A stretch of DNA of 64,000 nucleotides from Brachybacterium massiliense (lineage in GTDB: Bacteria > Actinomycetota > Actinomycetes > Actinomycetales > Dermabacteraceae): NCBI RefSeq assembly GCF_900184245.1, contig NZ_FXXB01000006.1:1-64000 (forward strand), read 5' to 3'. Shown here one piece after another: positions 50,449 to 59,615 of the stretch. The position numbers and the translations under genes are program-made. Position 1 is the first letter of the stretch. The number at the start of each line of letters is the position of its first letter. The notes below the pieces were generated by a model that was not told the origin of the DNA, searched no databases, and saw only the letters and a list, made by a program, of their open reading frames with translations.

Positions 50449-51711
50449 TCAGTTCTTCTTCTCGCCCGTGGACCAGAAGTAGACCAGCCCCGTCCCGTTC
50501 AGCAGTCGGTCGCCGATGGCGCGCTCCTGATAGATCACCGGGTTGTGGGAGGCCAGGGTGCGGGCGTTGCGCCAGTGGCGGTCCAGTGCCCGTGCGGTCG
50601 AGGTCGCGGACGCCCCACCCACCTCGAACATCTCCGCGGTCACCGCGAGCACGTCGGGCACCGCGGTGAGCTGGGCCTGGATGGTGCGCAGCTCCGCCGC
50701 GTCGATCAGGTGAGCACGCTCTTCGTCGGTCGCCGACTGCGCTGTCGCGAGGAGCTGGGCCGCGGCCAGCACCGTCGCCTCCGCCGTCGCCGCTCGCGCA
50801 GAGATCCGGCCCACCACCTGCTGGACCAGCGGATCTTCCGCGGCAGTCGCGCCGCTGCCCTGGGAGTAGACCCGGGTGCGGGTGCGCACGAACTCGACCG
50901 CGTCCCGCACTGCCGCACGCCCCACCCCCACCAGGGAGGACAGCAGCACCAGCTGCAGGAACGCGGTCTGCGGCGTCGGCGCTCCGTCCCCGCCCTCGAG
51001 ACGCTCGCGCACATGGCTGGCCGGCACCGCGACATCCTCGAACAGCGAGGAGCCGCTGCCGGTGAGGGTCTGACCGAAACCATCCCAGTCATCGCGCAGC
51101 GTGACGCCGGGGGAGTCCGCCCGCACTGTTACACGGGCACGGCCGCCGGATCCGGTGCGGGCCGAGACGTTGATCCAGTCCGCGAACAGCGACCCGGTCG
51201 AGTAGTGCTTCTCGCCGGAGAGGCGGTAGCCGTCCTCGTCGGCGGTGACCGTGGTGACCAGGTCGCCGACTGTCGCGCTGGTGCGTTCGTGGCTGGCATT
51301 GCCGAACACGGCACCGTCGGCGACCAGACGGAACCAGTGCGCAGCGTCTTCTCTCGCAGCGTCTTCTCCGTCTGTGTCCTCTCCCTCCTCGCCGAGCAGC
51401 AGCCCGTTGACGAAGGCGAAGTGGGCGCGCAGCAGCTGCGGCAGATTCGAATCGGCCTCGCCCAGATCGATCAGCAGCCGGAAGAACGTCTCGATCCCCG
51501 CGCCGCCGCCTCCGTGCTCTGTGGGCACGGTGACGGCGGTGAAGCCCGAATCGGCCAGTGCTCGCACCTGCGCGAAGGGCAGGATCCGGGCACGGTCCCG
51601 CTCGGCGGAGCCGGCAGCGATCTCGTCGAGGACAGGGGCGAACCGCTCGCGCAGTGCGTCGTACTCGCGCAGTGCCGGATCGGTGGCGGGGGAGTTCTGG
51701 GTGGTGGTCAT
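50449..51711 (-). CDS. Flavin-dependent monooxygenase, acyl-CoA-dehydrogenase fold (SfnB/DszC-like)
   Basis: The 420-residue protein has the acyl-CoA dehydrogenase fold: FTAVTVPTEHGGGGAGIETF, FGNASHERTSATVGDL, GYRLSGEKHYSTGSLFADWI and DRHWRNARTLASHNPVIYQE. The HWRNARTLASHNP signature is that of the SfnB/DszC-type FMN monooxygenases. These oxidise sulfur compounds or other small substrates using reduced flavin; they are not true dehydrogenases. Its ATG overlaps the stop of the ABC ATPase gene (ATGA), so it is the last gene of the importer operon. The transported compound is probably its substrate or precursor, perhaps an organosulfur nutrient. Confidence 0.85.
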   Translation of the reverse strand: MTTTQNSPATDPALREYDALRERFAPVLDEIAAGSAERDRARILPFAQVRALADSGFTAVTVPTEHGGGGAGIETFFRLLIDLGEADSNLPQLLRAHFAFVNGLLLGEEGEDTDGEDAAREDAAHWFRLVADGAVFGNASHERTSATVGDLVTTVTADEDGYRLSGEKHYSTGSLFADWINVSARTGSGGRARVTVRADSPGVTLRDDWDGFGQTLTGSGSSLFEDVAVPASHVRERLEGGDGAPTPQTAFLQLVLLSSLVGVGRAAVRDAVEFVRTRTRVYSQGSGATAAEDPLVQQVVGRISARAATAEATVLAAAQLLATAQSATDEERAHLIDAAELRTIQAQLTAVPDVLAVTAEMFEVGGASATSTARALDRHWRNARTLASHNPVIYQERAIGDRLLNGTGLVYFWSTGEKKN

Positions 51712-53366
51712 GAGGCTTCCTGGAGGTCGCGGCGGGGGAGGGTGGAGACGAGCTGGCGGGTGTAAGGGTGCTGCGGGGCGTGCAGGACCTGGTCGGCGGT
51801 GCCGTGCTCGACCACCTGCCCGCCCTGCATCACCAGCACCCGGTCGCTGACGTGGTGGATCACGCCGAGGTCGTGGGAGATGAACAGATAGGCGGTGCCG
51901 AGCGCTGACTGCAGGTCGCCGAGCAGGTCCAGCACCTGCGCCTGCACGGACACATCGAGGGCGGAGACCGGCTCGTCCAGCACCAGCACCTCGGGATCGG
52001 TGGCGATGGCACGGGCGATCGCGGCACGCTGGCGCTGCCCGCCGGACATGGTCAGCGGATGCCGGGCGGCGAACGCGGGGTCGAGCCCCACTGCCTCCAG
52101 CAGCTCCGCGACCCGTGCTGAGCGGTCCCTCTCGCGGCCGCTGGATCCGGCGGAGCCTCGCGCTCCACCCCGCCGGCCCTGCCCGACGCTCAGGGAATCG
52201 GCGATGGTGCGGCCGACGGTCCAGCGCGGATCGAAGGAGGAGAGCGGATCCTGCTGCACGACGGCGATACGGTGCCGTCGGGAGCGCCGCTTCCGCTCGG
52301 GGATGCCGGTCCATGCCTCGCCGTCCAGCAGCACCTGCCCGGTGCTCGGTGGGGTCAGGCCCAGCGCCATCCAGGCGGTGGTCGACTTCCCCGATCCGGA
52401 CTCGCCGACGATCCCGAGGGTCTCTCCGGCATCGAGGGTGAAGGACACGTCCTGGACCACGGGGCGGGTGCGCCCGTCGGGCCCGCGGTAGCTCTTGCCC
52501 AGCCCGATCGCCTCGAGCACCGGGCCCGCCTCCGGGGCGCGTTCGCGGGGCACTGCGGTGATCGTGGCGGGCGGCAGGTCGGAGAGTCGGTCGCCCCGGG
52601 AGGAGGCCGAGGGGATCGCCGCGAGCAGTCGGCGCGTGTACGGGTCCTGCGGGGAGGTGAGCACCTGCGCGGTGGGCCCCTCCTCGACGACGCGGCCCCG
52701 GTGCATCACCAGCACGTGGTCGGCGAGCCGTTCGACGACGGAGAGGTCGTGGCTGATCAGGATGATCGCGCGGCCTGCGGAGAGGTTCTGCTCGAGCAGC
52801 TCGAGCACCTGGGCCTGCACCGTCACATCCAGTGCGGTGGTGGGTTCGTCGGCGATCAGCACCTGGGGATCCAATGCCAGCCCGGCGGCGATCAGCGCCC
52901 GCTGGCGCAGCCCGCCGGAGAGCTCGCTGGGCAGCTGCCGGGCGCGCAGCTCCGGCTCCGGGACGGAGACCGAGGTCAGCAGCTCCTGGACGCGGGCGGG
53001 GCGCTGCGCGGCGGGCACCCGGTGCGCGCGCAACGGCTCGGCGATCTCGGTGCCCACCGTGCGCAGCGGATCCAGGGAGACCAGGGCGTCCTGCAGCACA
53101 TAGCCGATGCGGCTGCCGCGCAGGTGGCGGAGCTGCTCGGGGGTCGCCTCGAGCACGTCGACCCCCACGTCCAGGGTGGTCGCGGTGACCTGGGCGCCGT
53201 GCCCGTTCAGGCCGAGCAGGCTGCGGGCGGTCACGGATTTGCCGGAACCGGATTCGCCGACGATGCCGAGGCACTCCCCGGCGCGCAGCGAGAAGGACAC
53301 ATCGCGCACCACCTCCTTGCCGTCGAAGGCGACAGAGAGATCCCGGACGGTGATCAGTGTGGTCAT
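51708..53366 (-). CDS. Fused double ATPase of a peptide/nickel-type ABC importer
   Basis: The 552-residue protein fuses DppD- and DppF-like ATPases. Domain one (about 1-250) has GESGSGKSVTARSLLG, LSGGLRQRALIAAGL, LIADEPTTALD and ISHDLSV. Domain two (about 275-540) has GESGSGKSTTAWMALG, MSGGQRQRAAIARAI, LVLDEPVSALD and ISHDLGV. Both are complete. A Gly/Arg/Ser-rich insertion near residue 410 is not typical of the family. ATGA overlaps link it to the permease before it and the monooxygenase after it. Confidence 0.92.
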   Translation of the reverse strand: MTTLITVRDLSVAFDGKEVVRDVSFSLRAGECLGIVGESGSGKSVTARSLLGLNGHGAQVTATTLDVGVDVLEATPEQLRHLRGSRIGYVLQDALVSLDPLRTVGTEIAEPLRAHRVPAAQRPARVQELLTSVSVPEPELRARQLPSELSGGLRQRALIAAGLALDPQVLIADEPTTALDVTVQAQVLELLEQNLSAGRAIILISHDLSVVERLADHVLVMHRGRVVEEGPTAQVLTSPQDPYTRRLLAAIPSASSRGDRLSDLPPATITAVPRERAPEAGPVLEAIGLGKSYRGPDGRTRPVVQDVSFTLDAGETLGIVGESGSGKSTTAWMALGLTPPSTGQVLLDGEAWTGIPERKRRSRRHRIAVVQQDPLSSFDPRWTVGRTIADSLSVGQGRRGGARGSAGSSGRERDRSARVAELLEAVGLDPAFAARHPLTMSGGQRQRAAIARAIATDPEVLVLDEPVSALDVSVQAQVLDLLGDLQSALGTAYLFISHDLGVIHHVSDRVLVMQGGQVVEHGTADQVLHAPQHPYTRQLVSTLPRRDLQEAS

Positions 53367-54253
53367 CGCAGTGCTCCTGCATCGGTGGACTGCTGGAGGC
53401 GCCGACCGAGCACGGTCAGCGACAGGGTGAACAGGACGATGGTGACGCCGGGGAAGAAGTCCATCCACCAGGCCTGCTGGATGTAGTGGCGCCCGGCGTT
53501 GAGCATCGCGCCCCATTCGGCGGTGGGCGGCTGGACGCCCATGCCGAGGAACCCCAGCGCCGCCGCCCACACGACCGCCTGTCCCACCCCCAGGGTGATC
53601 AGGACAGTCAGGGGCCGGAACGCGTTGGGCAGCAGGGTGCGCAGCAGGATTCGCGCCGGCGGGTGGCCGAGGGTGCGGGCCGCTTCGACATAGGCGGAGC
53701 GGCGCACCACGAGCACCTGGCTGCGCACCATCCGGGCGTAGCCGGGCATGGTCGCCAGGCCCACCGCCACCATCTGGGTCAGGGCGCTGTTGCCATACAC
53801 GGCGATGAGGATGAGAGCGAGCAGGATGCCGGGGAAGGCGTAGAGGATCTCGATCACCCGGGTCACGGCACCGTCGGCCAGTCGCCCGCCGAGCCCACCG
53901 GCGAGGCCCAGCACCATCGCGCCGAGCAGACCGATCGCGGTCGCACCGAGACCGATCAGCAGTGACTGGCGCGCCCCGTGGATCACGCGGCTGAACACGT
54001 CGCGGCCGGACTGGTCGGTGCCGAAGAGATGCTCGGCACTCGGCGGGGCGAAGCTCTCCGAGAGGCTGATCTCCAGCGGGTCCTGCGGTGCGAGCAGCCC
54101 CGGGGCCAGCGCGGCCAGCACGACCGCGCCGACGACTGCGCCGGGCAGCGCCACCCCGAGATGCCGCAGCGGGGAGCGGGAGGATCGGGCGGTGCGCAGA
54201 GGTGGGGCCGCGGGCTTCTCGACCTCGGGCAGCGGGGGAGCGAGGGTGGTCAT
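53363..54253 (-). CDS. ABC importer permease, DppC-like
   Basis: The 296-residue protein has a Pro-rich cytoplasmic start and six membrane helices. It shows HLFGTDQSGRDVFSRVIHGA (DppC family motif), YVEAARTLGHPPARILLRTL (EAA loop) and the final GVQPPTAEWGAMLNAGR. The ATG overlaps the stop of the DppB-like gene and its own stop overlaps the ATPase start, both as ATGA. It forms the membrane channel with DppB. Confidence 0.93.
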   Translation of the reverse strand: MTTLAPPLPEVEKPAAPPLRTARSSRSPLRHLGVALPGAVVGAVVLAALAPGLLAPQDPLEISLSESFAPPSAEHLFGTDQSGRDVFSRVIHGARQSLLIGLGATAIGLLGAMVLGLAGGLGGRLADGAVTRVIEILYAFPGILLALILIAVYGNSALTQMVAVGLATMPGYARMVRSQVLVVRRSAYVEAARTLGHPPARILLRTLLPNAFRPLTVLITLGVGQAVVWAAALGFLGMGVQPPTAEWGAMLNAGRHYIQQAWWMDFFPGVTIVLFTLSLTVLGRRLQQSTDAGALR

Positions 54254-55200
54254 GAGGTGGCTCCGATCGTGTGGCGCAGGCGGGGGTCGACGAGCACGGA
54301 GGCCGCGTCGCTGAGGATGTTCGCGATCACGTAGACGAGGGCGACCACGAAGGTCACGCCGATGACGAGGGGGAGATCCTGGGCGTTGACGGCGGCGACG
54401 AGCACCTGCCCGATCCCCTGCCGGGAGAAGATCACCTCGACCACGACCGCCCCGGAGATCAGGGAGCCGAGCCCCCAGCCGGACAGGGCGATGCCGGGCA
54501 GGGCCGCGTGGCGCAGCACCTGCCGGAAGCGCACATCGGCGGTACGAGCGCCGCGGGAGAGGGCGGAGAGCACGAACGGCTGGCGCAGCGCCACATCGAA
54601 CTCGTCCCGGGTGACCTGGGCGAGGAACCCTCCCAGCGGTATCCCGAGGGTGAGGGCGGGCAGCACCAGGCCGAGCGGCCCGTCGTCCACCACCGGCAGC
54701 CACTGCAGCACCACCGCGAACACCACCAGCAGCACCACCCCGAGCCAGAAGTGGGGCAGCGCCGCGAACACCACTTCGATGCCGGCGCCGAGCCGGCCCA
54801 GCCAGCCGCGTCGGCCGGCAGTGAGGAGGGTCAGCGTGATCGCGAGCGCCCAGGCGATCGCCAGAGCGGCCCCGGTCAGCTGCAGGGTGGGAAGGATCTG
54901 CTCGGAGACGATCGCGGTGACGGGCTGCTTCATCGTGTACGACTCGCCGAGATCCAGCTGGACCAGGCCCGTCAGGAACGCGCCGTACTGGACCAGGAGC
55001 GGGTCCTCGAAGCCGTACTGGTCCCGGATGGCCTGCAGCGTCTCCTCGGGAGGGTTCGCGGAGGCGCCGCCCAGGATCGCCATGGCCGGATCGCCGGGCA
55101 CAAGGTGCTGGAGGAAGAACACGATCGTCGCCACCGCCCACAGCAGCAGCGCGGCGGAGGCGATCGTGGTGAGGATCCTGCGGATCAGCACGACGTTCAT
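54250..55200 (-). CDS. ABC importer permease, DppB-like
   Basis: The 316-residue protein has six membrane helices and the DppB hallmarks. These are TIVFFLQHLVPGDPAMAILG near the start, LDLGESYTMKQPV, VFAALPHFWLGVVLLVVFAV, and an EAA-like loop near SALSRGARTADVRFRQVLRH. The C-terminus ends LVDPRLRH as in the family. Its start lies one base after the stop of the binding-protein gene, so the whole set is one transcript. Confidence 0.93.
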   Translation of the reverse strand: MNVVLIRRILTTIASAALLLWAVATIVFFLQHLVPGDPAMAILGGASANPPEETLQAIRDQYGFEDPLLVQYGAFLTGLVQLDLGESYTMKQPVTAIVSEQILPTLQLTGAALAIAWALAITLTLLTAGRRGWLGRLGAGIEVVFAALPHFWLGVVLLVVFAVVLQWLPVVDDGPLGLVLPALTLGIPLGGFLAQVTRDEFDVALRQPFVLSALSRGARTADVRFRQVLRHAALPGIALSGWGLGSLISGAVVVEVIFSRQGIGQVLVAAVNAQDLPLVIGVTFVVALVYVIANILSDAASVLVDPRLRHTIGATS

Positions 55201-55201
55201 G

Positions 55202-56857
55202 TCAGAGCCCCTCTCGGTTCAGGTAGGCGTCGTGGAGGACGGGCTCGCCCTCGCTGGGTTCGATCCAGATGTCCGAGACCAGGTCGCTGCGGATCGCGAG
55301 GCGGGTCTGGATCGGGTAGAGCGGGATGTGCCAGGCCTGCGCGGTCAGCAGGTCCTGCGCCTGGGAGTACAGGCGCTGCTGCAGGTCCGGGTCGGTGGTC
55401 GCGGCGGCGTCGAGCAGGATCTCGTCGAGCTCCGCGTCGAAGGCGTAGGAGACGTTCTGGCCGTTGTCCAGCTCGTACGTCTCCTGCGAGAACTTGATGT
55501 ACATGACCCCGGCGGTGGGGCTGTTCCAGTACCCGGCCCGGATGTCGAAGGCGAGCGGGTCGCGGCGGATCGCGGTGAGGGAGGCGGAGTCCTTGGGCAG
55601 CAGCTGGATCTCCACCCCCACCCGCTTCTGCATCGCCTGGAAGTTCTGCAGGATCGTCTGATCAGCGGGCGGGGTCTCACCGGGATCGGAGTTGTAGGGC
55701 AGGCGCAGGGAGAGGCGCTGGCCGTCCTTGGTGCGGTAGCCCTCCTCGTCCCGTCCGGTCCAGCCCGCGTCATCGAGCAGCGCGTTCGCGGTCTGCTCGT
55801 CGTAGGGGTAGGGGAGGGAGTAGGCGGGGTCGTAGAAGGGGGTGCCGGTGGAGATCGCATTGCCCTCGTAGGGGAACACTCCCGCGTAGGCGCTGCGGAC
55901 GATCCCTTCGGCGTCGGCCGCATGCACCAGCGCGCGGCGCACCCGAATATCGGCGAGAGCGGGATGGGTGGTGTTGAGGTCGAAGGCGAAGGGGATGCAG
56001 GAGTGGATGAAGTCGTCGGTGGTGATCTTGTCGTCAGCGGTGGCGGCGGGTACGGACTCCGGTGGCAGGTTGAAGATCGCATGCACCTTCCCGGACTGCA
56101 GCGCACCGAACCGGGCGGTGTTGTCCTTGAGGAACCGCCAGGTCAGCGACTCGACATAGGCGGGGCCCTGGTGGAGGGCGTCGGCCGGGGCGGAGTTGTA
56201 GTTCTCGTTGCGCACCATCACCACCTCCTGGTTGCGCTTCCATTCGGTGATGATGAACGGTCCGGTGCCCACCGGCCCCTCGCAGTTCTCGCTCAGCCCG
56301 CGCGCCATCGAGCGCGGGGATTCGATGCCGAAGAACGCCTGTGCCAGCACCTGCAGCAGCGGCGAGTAGGGCCGTTTCAGCTCCACCCGCACCACCAGCT
56401 CCGACAGCGCCGTCGCGGAGACGAAGTAGGGGGAGAGGTACAGCAGCGCGGTGGAGGACTGGGTCTTCGGATCCATGATGTGGGTGAAGTTCGCGACCAC
56501 CGCCTCGGCGGTCAGCGGATCCCCGTCGGTGAAGAACACTCCGGGCTTGAGGGTGAAGTCGTAGAGGAGGCCGTCCTCGGAGATCTCCCACGACTCGGCC
56601 AGCCACGGCACCACGGAGCCGTCGACCTTCATCGACACCAGCGAGTCGAGGTACTGGCGGGCGATGTACGTCTGCGGCATGTCCCCGGAGTTGTGGGGGT
56701 CCAGGCAGGTGGGTTCGCGGTCGGTCGCGAACACCAGGTGCCCGCCGTCCCTGGTGCCGGGAGGGAGGTCCGCACCGGGGGCGGCGGTGCCGCATCCGCC
56801 CAGCACGGTGCCGGCACCGGCTGCGGCGAGCGCGATCAGGACGGGTCGACGGCGCAC
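55202..56857 (-). CDS. Peptide/nickel-type substrate-binding lipoprotein (SBP family 5)
   Basis: The 551-residue precursor starts VRRRPVLIALAAAGAGTVLG and has a lipobox LGGC near residue 21. The mature SBP_bac_5 protein shows DREPTCLDPHNSGDMPQTYI, PWLAESWEISEDGLLYDFTL, the family motif VRRALVHAADAEGIV, and NFQAMQKRVGVEIQLLPKD. The GTG at 56857 has GAGGAG five bases upstream; longer frames have no homology. It is the first gene of the operon and should capture the organic solute for the Dpp-like importer and the downstream monooxygenase. Confidence 0.92.
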   Translation of the reverse strand: MRRRPVLIALAAAGAGTVLGGCGTAAPGADLPPGTRDGGHLVFATDREPTCLDPHNSGDMPQTYIARQYLDSLVSMKVDGSVVPWLAESWEISEDGLLYDFTLKPGVFFTDGDPLTAEAVVANFTHIMDPKTQSSTALLYLSPYFVSATALSELVVRVELKRPYSPLLQVLAQAFFGIESPRSMARGLSENCEGPVGTGPFIITEWKRNQEVVMVRNENYNSAPADALHQGPAYVESLTWRFLKDNTARFGALQSGKVHAIFNLPPESVPAATADDKITTDDFIHSCIPFAFDLNTTHPALADIRVRRALVHAADAEGIVRSAYAGVFPYEGNAISTGTPFYDPAYSLPYPYDEQTANALLDDAGWTGRDEEGYRTKDGQRLSLRLPYNSDPGETPPADQTILQNFQAMQKRVGVEIQLLPKDSASLTAIRRDPLAFDIRAGYWNSPTAGVMYIKFSQETYELDNGQNVSYAFDAELDEILLDAAATTDPDLQQRLYSQAQDLLTAQAWHIPLYPIQTRLAIRSDLVSDIWIEPSEGEPVLHDAYLNREGL

Positions 56858-57090
56858 GGGGTCTCCTCGGGGTGGTTCCGGTCTCTCGACGTGGCTGCGG
56901 CATCGCTCGGGGAGAGCGGCCGGGTTGCCCGGAACGTTAGAGACGGCCGGCAGGGCCGGGCGAGGAACGTGACCGAGTGCGATCCCGCGTGATGACGTAT
57001 GAGCGCGGATGACGGGCGGGGTCATGCGAGAGCATGGGTGGTCGCGGGGGTTCACGCGGGCGGGCGCTCGCCGGGCATAGGTTGGGCGTC

Positions 57091-57555
57091 ATGACGATGA
57101 CGAACGCTCCCCGCCAGCTGCGCCTGATCATCGAGACCGACGACGTCGACGAGGCGCTGCGGTTCTACCGTGACGTGCTCGGCATGCCCGAGCAGGCCGC
57201 CTTCGCCACCGAGGGGGAGGACCGGGTGGCGATCCTGCACGCCGGGACCGCGACGCTCGAGCTCGCGAGCCCCGCGCACGCCCGGGCCATCGACGAGGTC
57301 GAGAACGCGCCGAGCACGGACGGGCCGACGCTCCGCATCGCCCTCGAGGTCCAGGACACCGAGCAGGCCATCGCCGCTGCCGGCGAGCACGGCGCCGAGC
57401 TGCTCGCACCTCCCACCCGCACCCCGTTCCGCACGATCAACGCCCGGATCCAGGGGCCGGCGGGGTGGCAGGTGACGTTCTTCCAGGAGCTCGAGACGCT
57501 CGAGGAGCGCGAGGGGAGGGAAGGGTTCACGACCGACGATCAGCGCCCGCATTGA
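57091..57555 (+). CDS. VOC superfamily (glyoxalase/dioxygenase-like) protein
   Basis: The 154-residue protein has the vicinal-oxygen-chelate fold with FYRDVLGMPE near residue 30, VAILHAGTATLELASP, and a second repeat TPFRTINARIQGPAGWQVTF. The metal ligands (Glu/His positions) are only partly present, so it may bind a drug or metabolite rather than catalyse. TAGGTT lies seven bases before the ATG, suggesting a leaderless mRNA. The 57556-57789 stretch after it holds no gene I can support. Confidence 0.85.
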   Translation: MTMTNAPRQLRLIIETDDVDEALRFYRDVLGMPEQAAFATEGEDRVAILHAGTATLELASPAHARAIDEVENAPSTDGPTLRIALEVQDTEQAIAAAGEHGAELLAPPTRTPFRTINARIQGPAGWQVTFFQELETLEEREGREGFTTDDQRPH

Positions 57556-57816
57556 AAGATGGGTCGCGGGGCCCGACGGCTGCGCTATGCCAGGCAACGC
57601 TCGTATCTCCCACCTGGCCCTCCATCACGATCTGCACTGCAAGGCGGGCTGCTGCCAGCGGAGGGACGGCTTCAGCGCCACCCATCGTGCCGATCAGGGA
57701 CCCGTTCCTTCATCCCCGATCCGTGACTACAACGTCATGACCCGCAACATCTAGGTAGGTCGGACCGCGAACCTGCCTGATCTAGTTGGTGAAGCGCCCT
57801 GGGTTTCGTTCCGTGG

Positions 57817-58731
57817 TTAGACGGTCGCGGGCGCGGTCGTCGTGGTGTGAGTGTAGGCCGCTTCGACTGCCGCTGGAGTGCGGTAGTCGAGCGCCTCGTG
57901 GAGCCGGGTCGTGTTCCACCAGTGGACCCAGCCCATCGTCGCCAACTCGACTTCGCTGACCGACTCCCAGATCCGCTTCGAGTAGATAAGTTCCGTCTTG
58001 TAGAGGCCGTTCACGGTCTCGGCCAGGGCGTTATCGTAGCTATCGCCAACGGTGCCGACTGATGCTTTCACCCCCGCTGCGATGAGAGCGTCCGAATAGG
58101 CCAGTGAGACATACTGACTGCCCCTGTCGGAGTGGTGAACCAATCCGCTATCATTCCTGCTTGCGCCAGTGGAAAGAAGTGCGTGCTCCAGTGCGAGCAA
58201 AGGTAGAGACTGCGTGTGGAGTGTGGGTGCGACCGCCCAGCCGACAATTCTCCGACTGAAGACATCGGTGATGAATGCGACGTAGCAGAATCCGGCGAGG
58301 ATCCGGACGTAGGTGATGTCAGCGACCCAGAGCTGCCGCGGACGGTCCGCGGCAAACTTCCGTTCCACAAGGTCGGGGCGCTCATCCGGTCCGGCTCCAG
58401 GGCAGGTGGTGACGGGCTTACGGCCTCGCCGGACGCCTTGGAGTCCCGCGATCCTCATCAGTCGTGCCACCTGGTCGCGACCGACGTCCCATCCCGCATG
58501 CCGTATCGCGTGCCACATCTTTCGGACCCCGTAGACGCTGTAGTTCTCCTTGTGAATTCGTTTCACCTCCTCCACGAGCATCTCGTCCCGAATGCTACGA
58601 GCGCAGGCTGGCCTGCTCTTTGCGGCACGGTATCCGCGGGAGGTGATGAACCCACATTCTGTCGCACCGAGGATGCGGCAGATGGCCTCGACCCCGAACT
58701 GTTCGCGATGCATGTCGATGAACGCGATCAT
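57817..58731 (-). CDS. IS3-family transposase, orfB (DDE integrase)
   Basis: The 304-residue product has an HTH_21 region (YGVRKMWHAIRHAGWDVGRD) and an rve integrase core with LWVADITYVRILAGF (first Asp), VHHSDRGSQY (second Asp) and NALAETVNGLYKTELI (catalytic Glu). Its ATG overlaps the orfA stop (AAATGA), so it can be made alone by coupling or as an OrfAB fusion after a -1 frameshift. All catalytic residues are present, so the transposase is probably active. Confidence 0.93.
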   Translation of the reverse strand: MIAFIDMHREQFGVEAICRILGATECGFITSRGYRAAKSRPACARSIRDEMLVEEVKRIHKENYSVYGVRKMWHAIRHAGWDVGRDQVARLMRIAGLQGVRRGRKPVTTCPGAGPDERPDLVERKFAADRPRQLWVADITYVRILAGFCYVAFITDVFSRRIVGWAVAPTLHTQSLPLLALEHALLSTGASRNDSGLVHHSDRGSQYVSLAYSDALIAAGVKASVGTVGDSYDNALAETVNGLYKTELIYSKRIWESVSEVELATMGWVHWWNTTRLHEALDYRTPAAVEAAYTHTTTTAPATV

Positions 58732-59039
58732 TTCGTCGTGGGGCGGTCGAGTTCCGCTGCGAAAAACGCTGAGGCGGCCTTCAGGATCTCATTCGCGCGC
58801 CGTGCCTCGGCGAGTTCCCGTCGAAGACGCCGGTTCTCCTCCTCGAGCGGCTCGCCCGGGCCGGTCGGCTCGGTGGGGCCGTAGCGGTTGCACCAGATCC
58901 GCAGGGTCTCCTCCCCGACACCGAGCTGTGGTGCGACGGCACGGATCGACTGCGCTCTGGGACCTCCCTCGAGGGCTTGACGGTCGTGAACCATGCGCAC
59001 GGCGCGGTCACGCAGCTCTGGACTGAACTTCTTGGGCAT
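58728..59039 (-). CDS. IS3-family transposase, orfA (helix-turn-helix protein)
   Basis: The 103-residue protein has the HTH_Tnp_1 motif (FSPELRDRAVRMVHD, APQLGVGEETLRIWCNRYG) and a leucine-zipper-like helix (LEEENRRLRRELAEARRANE) for multimerisation. It overlaps orfB by four bases. It provides sequence recognition of the IS ends. Confidence 0.93.
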   Translation of the reverse strand: MPKKFSPELRDRAVRMVHDRQALEGGPRAQSIRAVAPQLGVGEETLRIWCNRYGPTEPTGPGEPLEEENRRLRRELAEARRANEILKAASAFFAAELDRPTTK

Positions 59040-59158
59040 ACTCCGATTCTCCTTGCTGAGACTCGGAACGAAACCCAGGGCGCTTCATGGCCTACGCTCC
59101 AGTCTCCCGCGTGCCGGCCTATAGACTCAGCGAAGTTTCACTCAGAGAAGGAGTGCCG

Positions 59159-59563
59159 GTGAGTAATCTCGGTGGCTATCAGGATGCAGTCCGGCTCATC
59201 AAGGCGCTGGGTGGCCCTAAGAGGGCTGCGGTGGTCGGCCTGGCCGTGGTCGGCACCACCGGCTACGGGGTGCTGCGCATGGCAGAGGCTGGCGGCAAAC
59301 GTGGCATCGGGGCGCTGAAGAGCGCAATCAAGAAGCGCAATGCCCCTTGCGAGCTGGAAGACAGGGTCTTCACCGTGCGGACCGACGGTACGGACGACCA
59401 GGGGCTCGAGTTCAAGCTCGGCGCTGAGTACAAGGTGCTCGAGTGCATTGACGACGCGGTCCTGATCGAGCTCGTGGGTGATGACGACAACCCACACATC
59501 GTGTCCGTCGCCTTCCTGACCACGATCTCCGACTTTCCGTCCGCCTCGACGGAGAACCACTGA
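59159..59563 (+). CDS. Hypothetical protein with one membrane-like helix, between two ISs
   Basis: The 134-residue protein starts at GTG 59159 (AGAAGGAG five bases before). Residues 18-35 (RAAVVGLAVVGTTGYGVLRM) may be a membrane or amphipathic helix. The rest is a small acidic-basic mixed domain with KRNAPCELEDRVFTVRTDGT and AEYKVLECIDDAVLIEL. No family is recognised. It lies between the IS3 and ISL3 elements and 52 bp before a small Cys-rich protein gene, so it belongs to acquired DNA. Confidence 0.6.
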   Translation: MSNLGGYQDAVRLIKALGGPKRAAVVGLAVVGTTGYGVLRMAEAGGKRGIGALKSAIKKRNAPCELEDRVFTVRTDGTDDQGLEFKLGAEYKVLECIDDAVLIELVGDDDNPHIVSVAFLTTISDFPSASTENH

Positions 59564-59615
59564 CCCGAAGATGCACGGCGTAGTCAGCCACCGGCTATAA
59601 AGAAGGAAGCGCCTC

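Larger units (their letters stand above)
57790..59087 (-). mobile_element. IS3-family insertion sequence, complete (1298 bp)
   Basis: The element has perfect inverted repeats of 23 bp: left 57790-57812, starting TGAAGCGCCCTGGG, and right 59065-59087. TGG flanks both ends (57787-57789 and 59088-59090), a 3-bp target duplication typical of IS3. It contains overlapping orfA and orfB on the minus strand. Perfect ends and duplication indicate a recent, intact insertion. Confidence 0.93.

Noticed and set aside
57817-59039. IS3 orfA and orfB as separate host genes or a damaged transposase
   Set aside because: The AAATGA overlap, intact catalytic residues, perfect inverted repeats and target duplication show a normal IS3 organisation.
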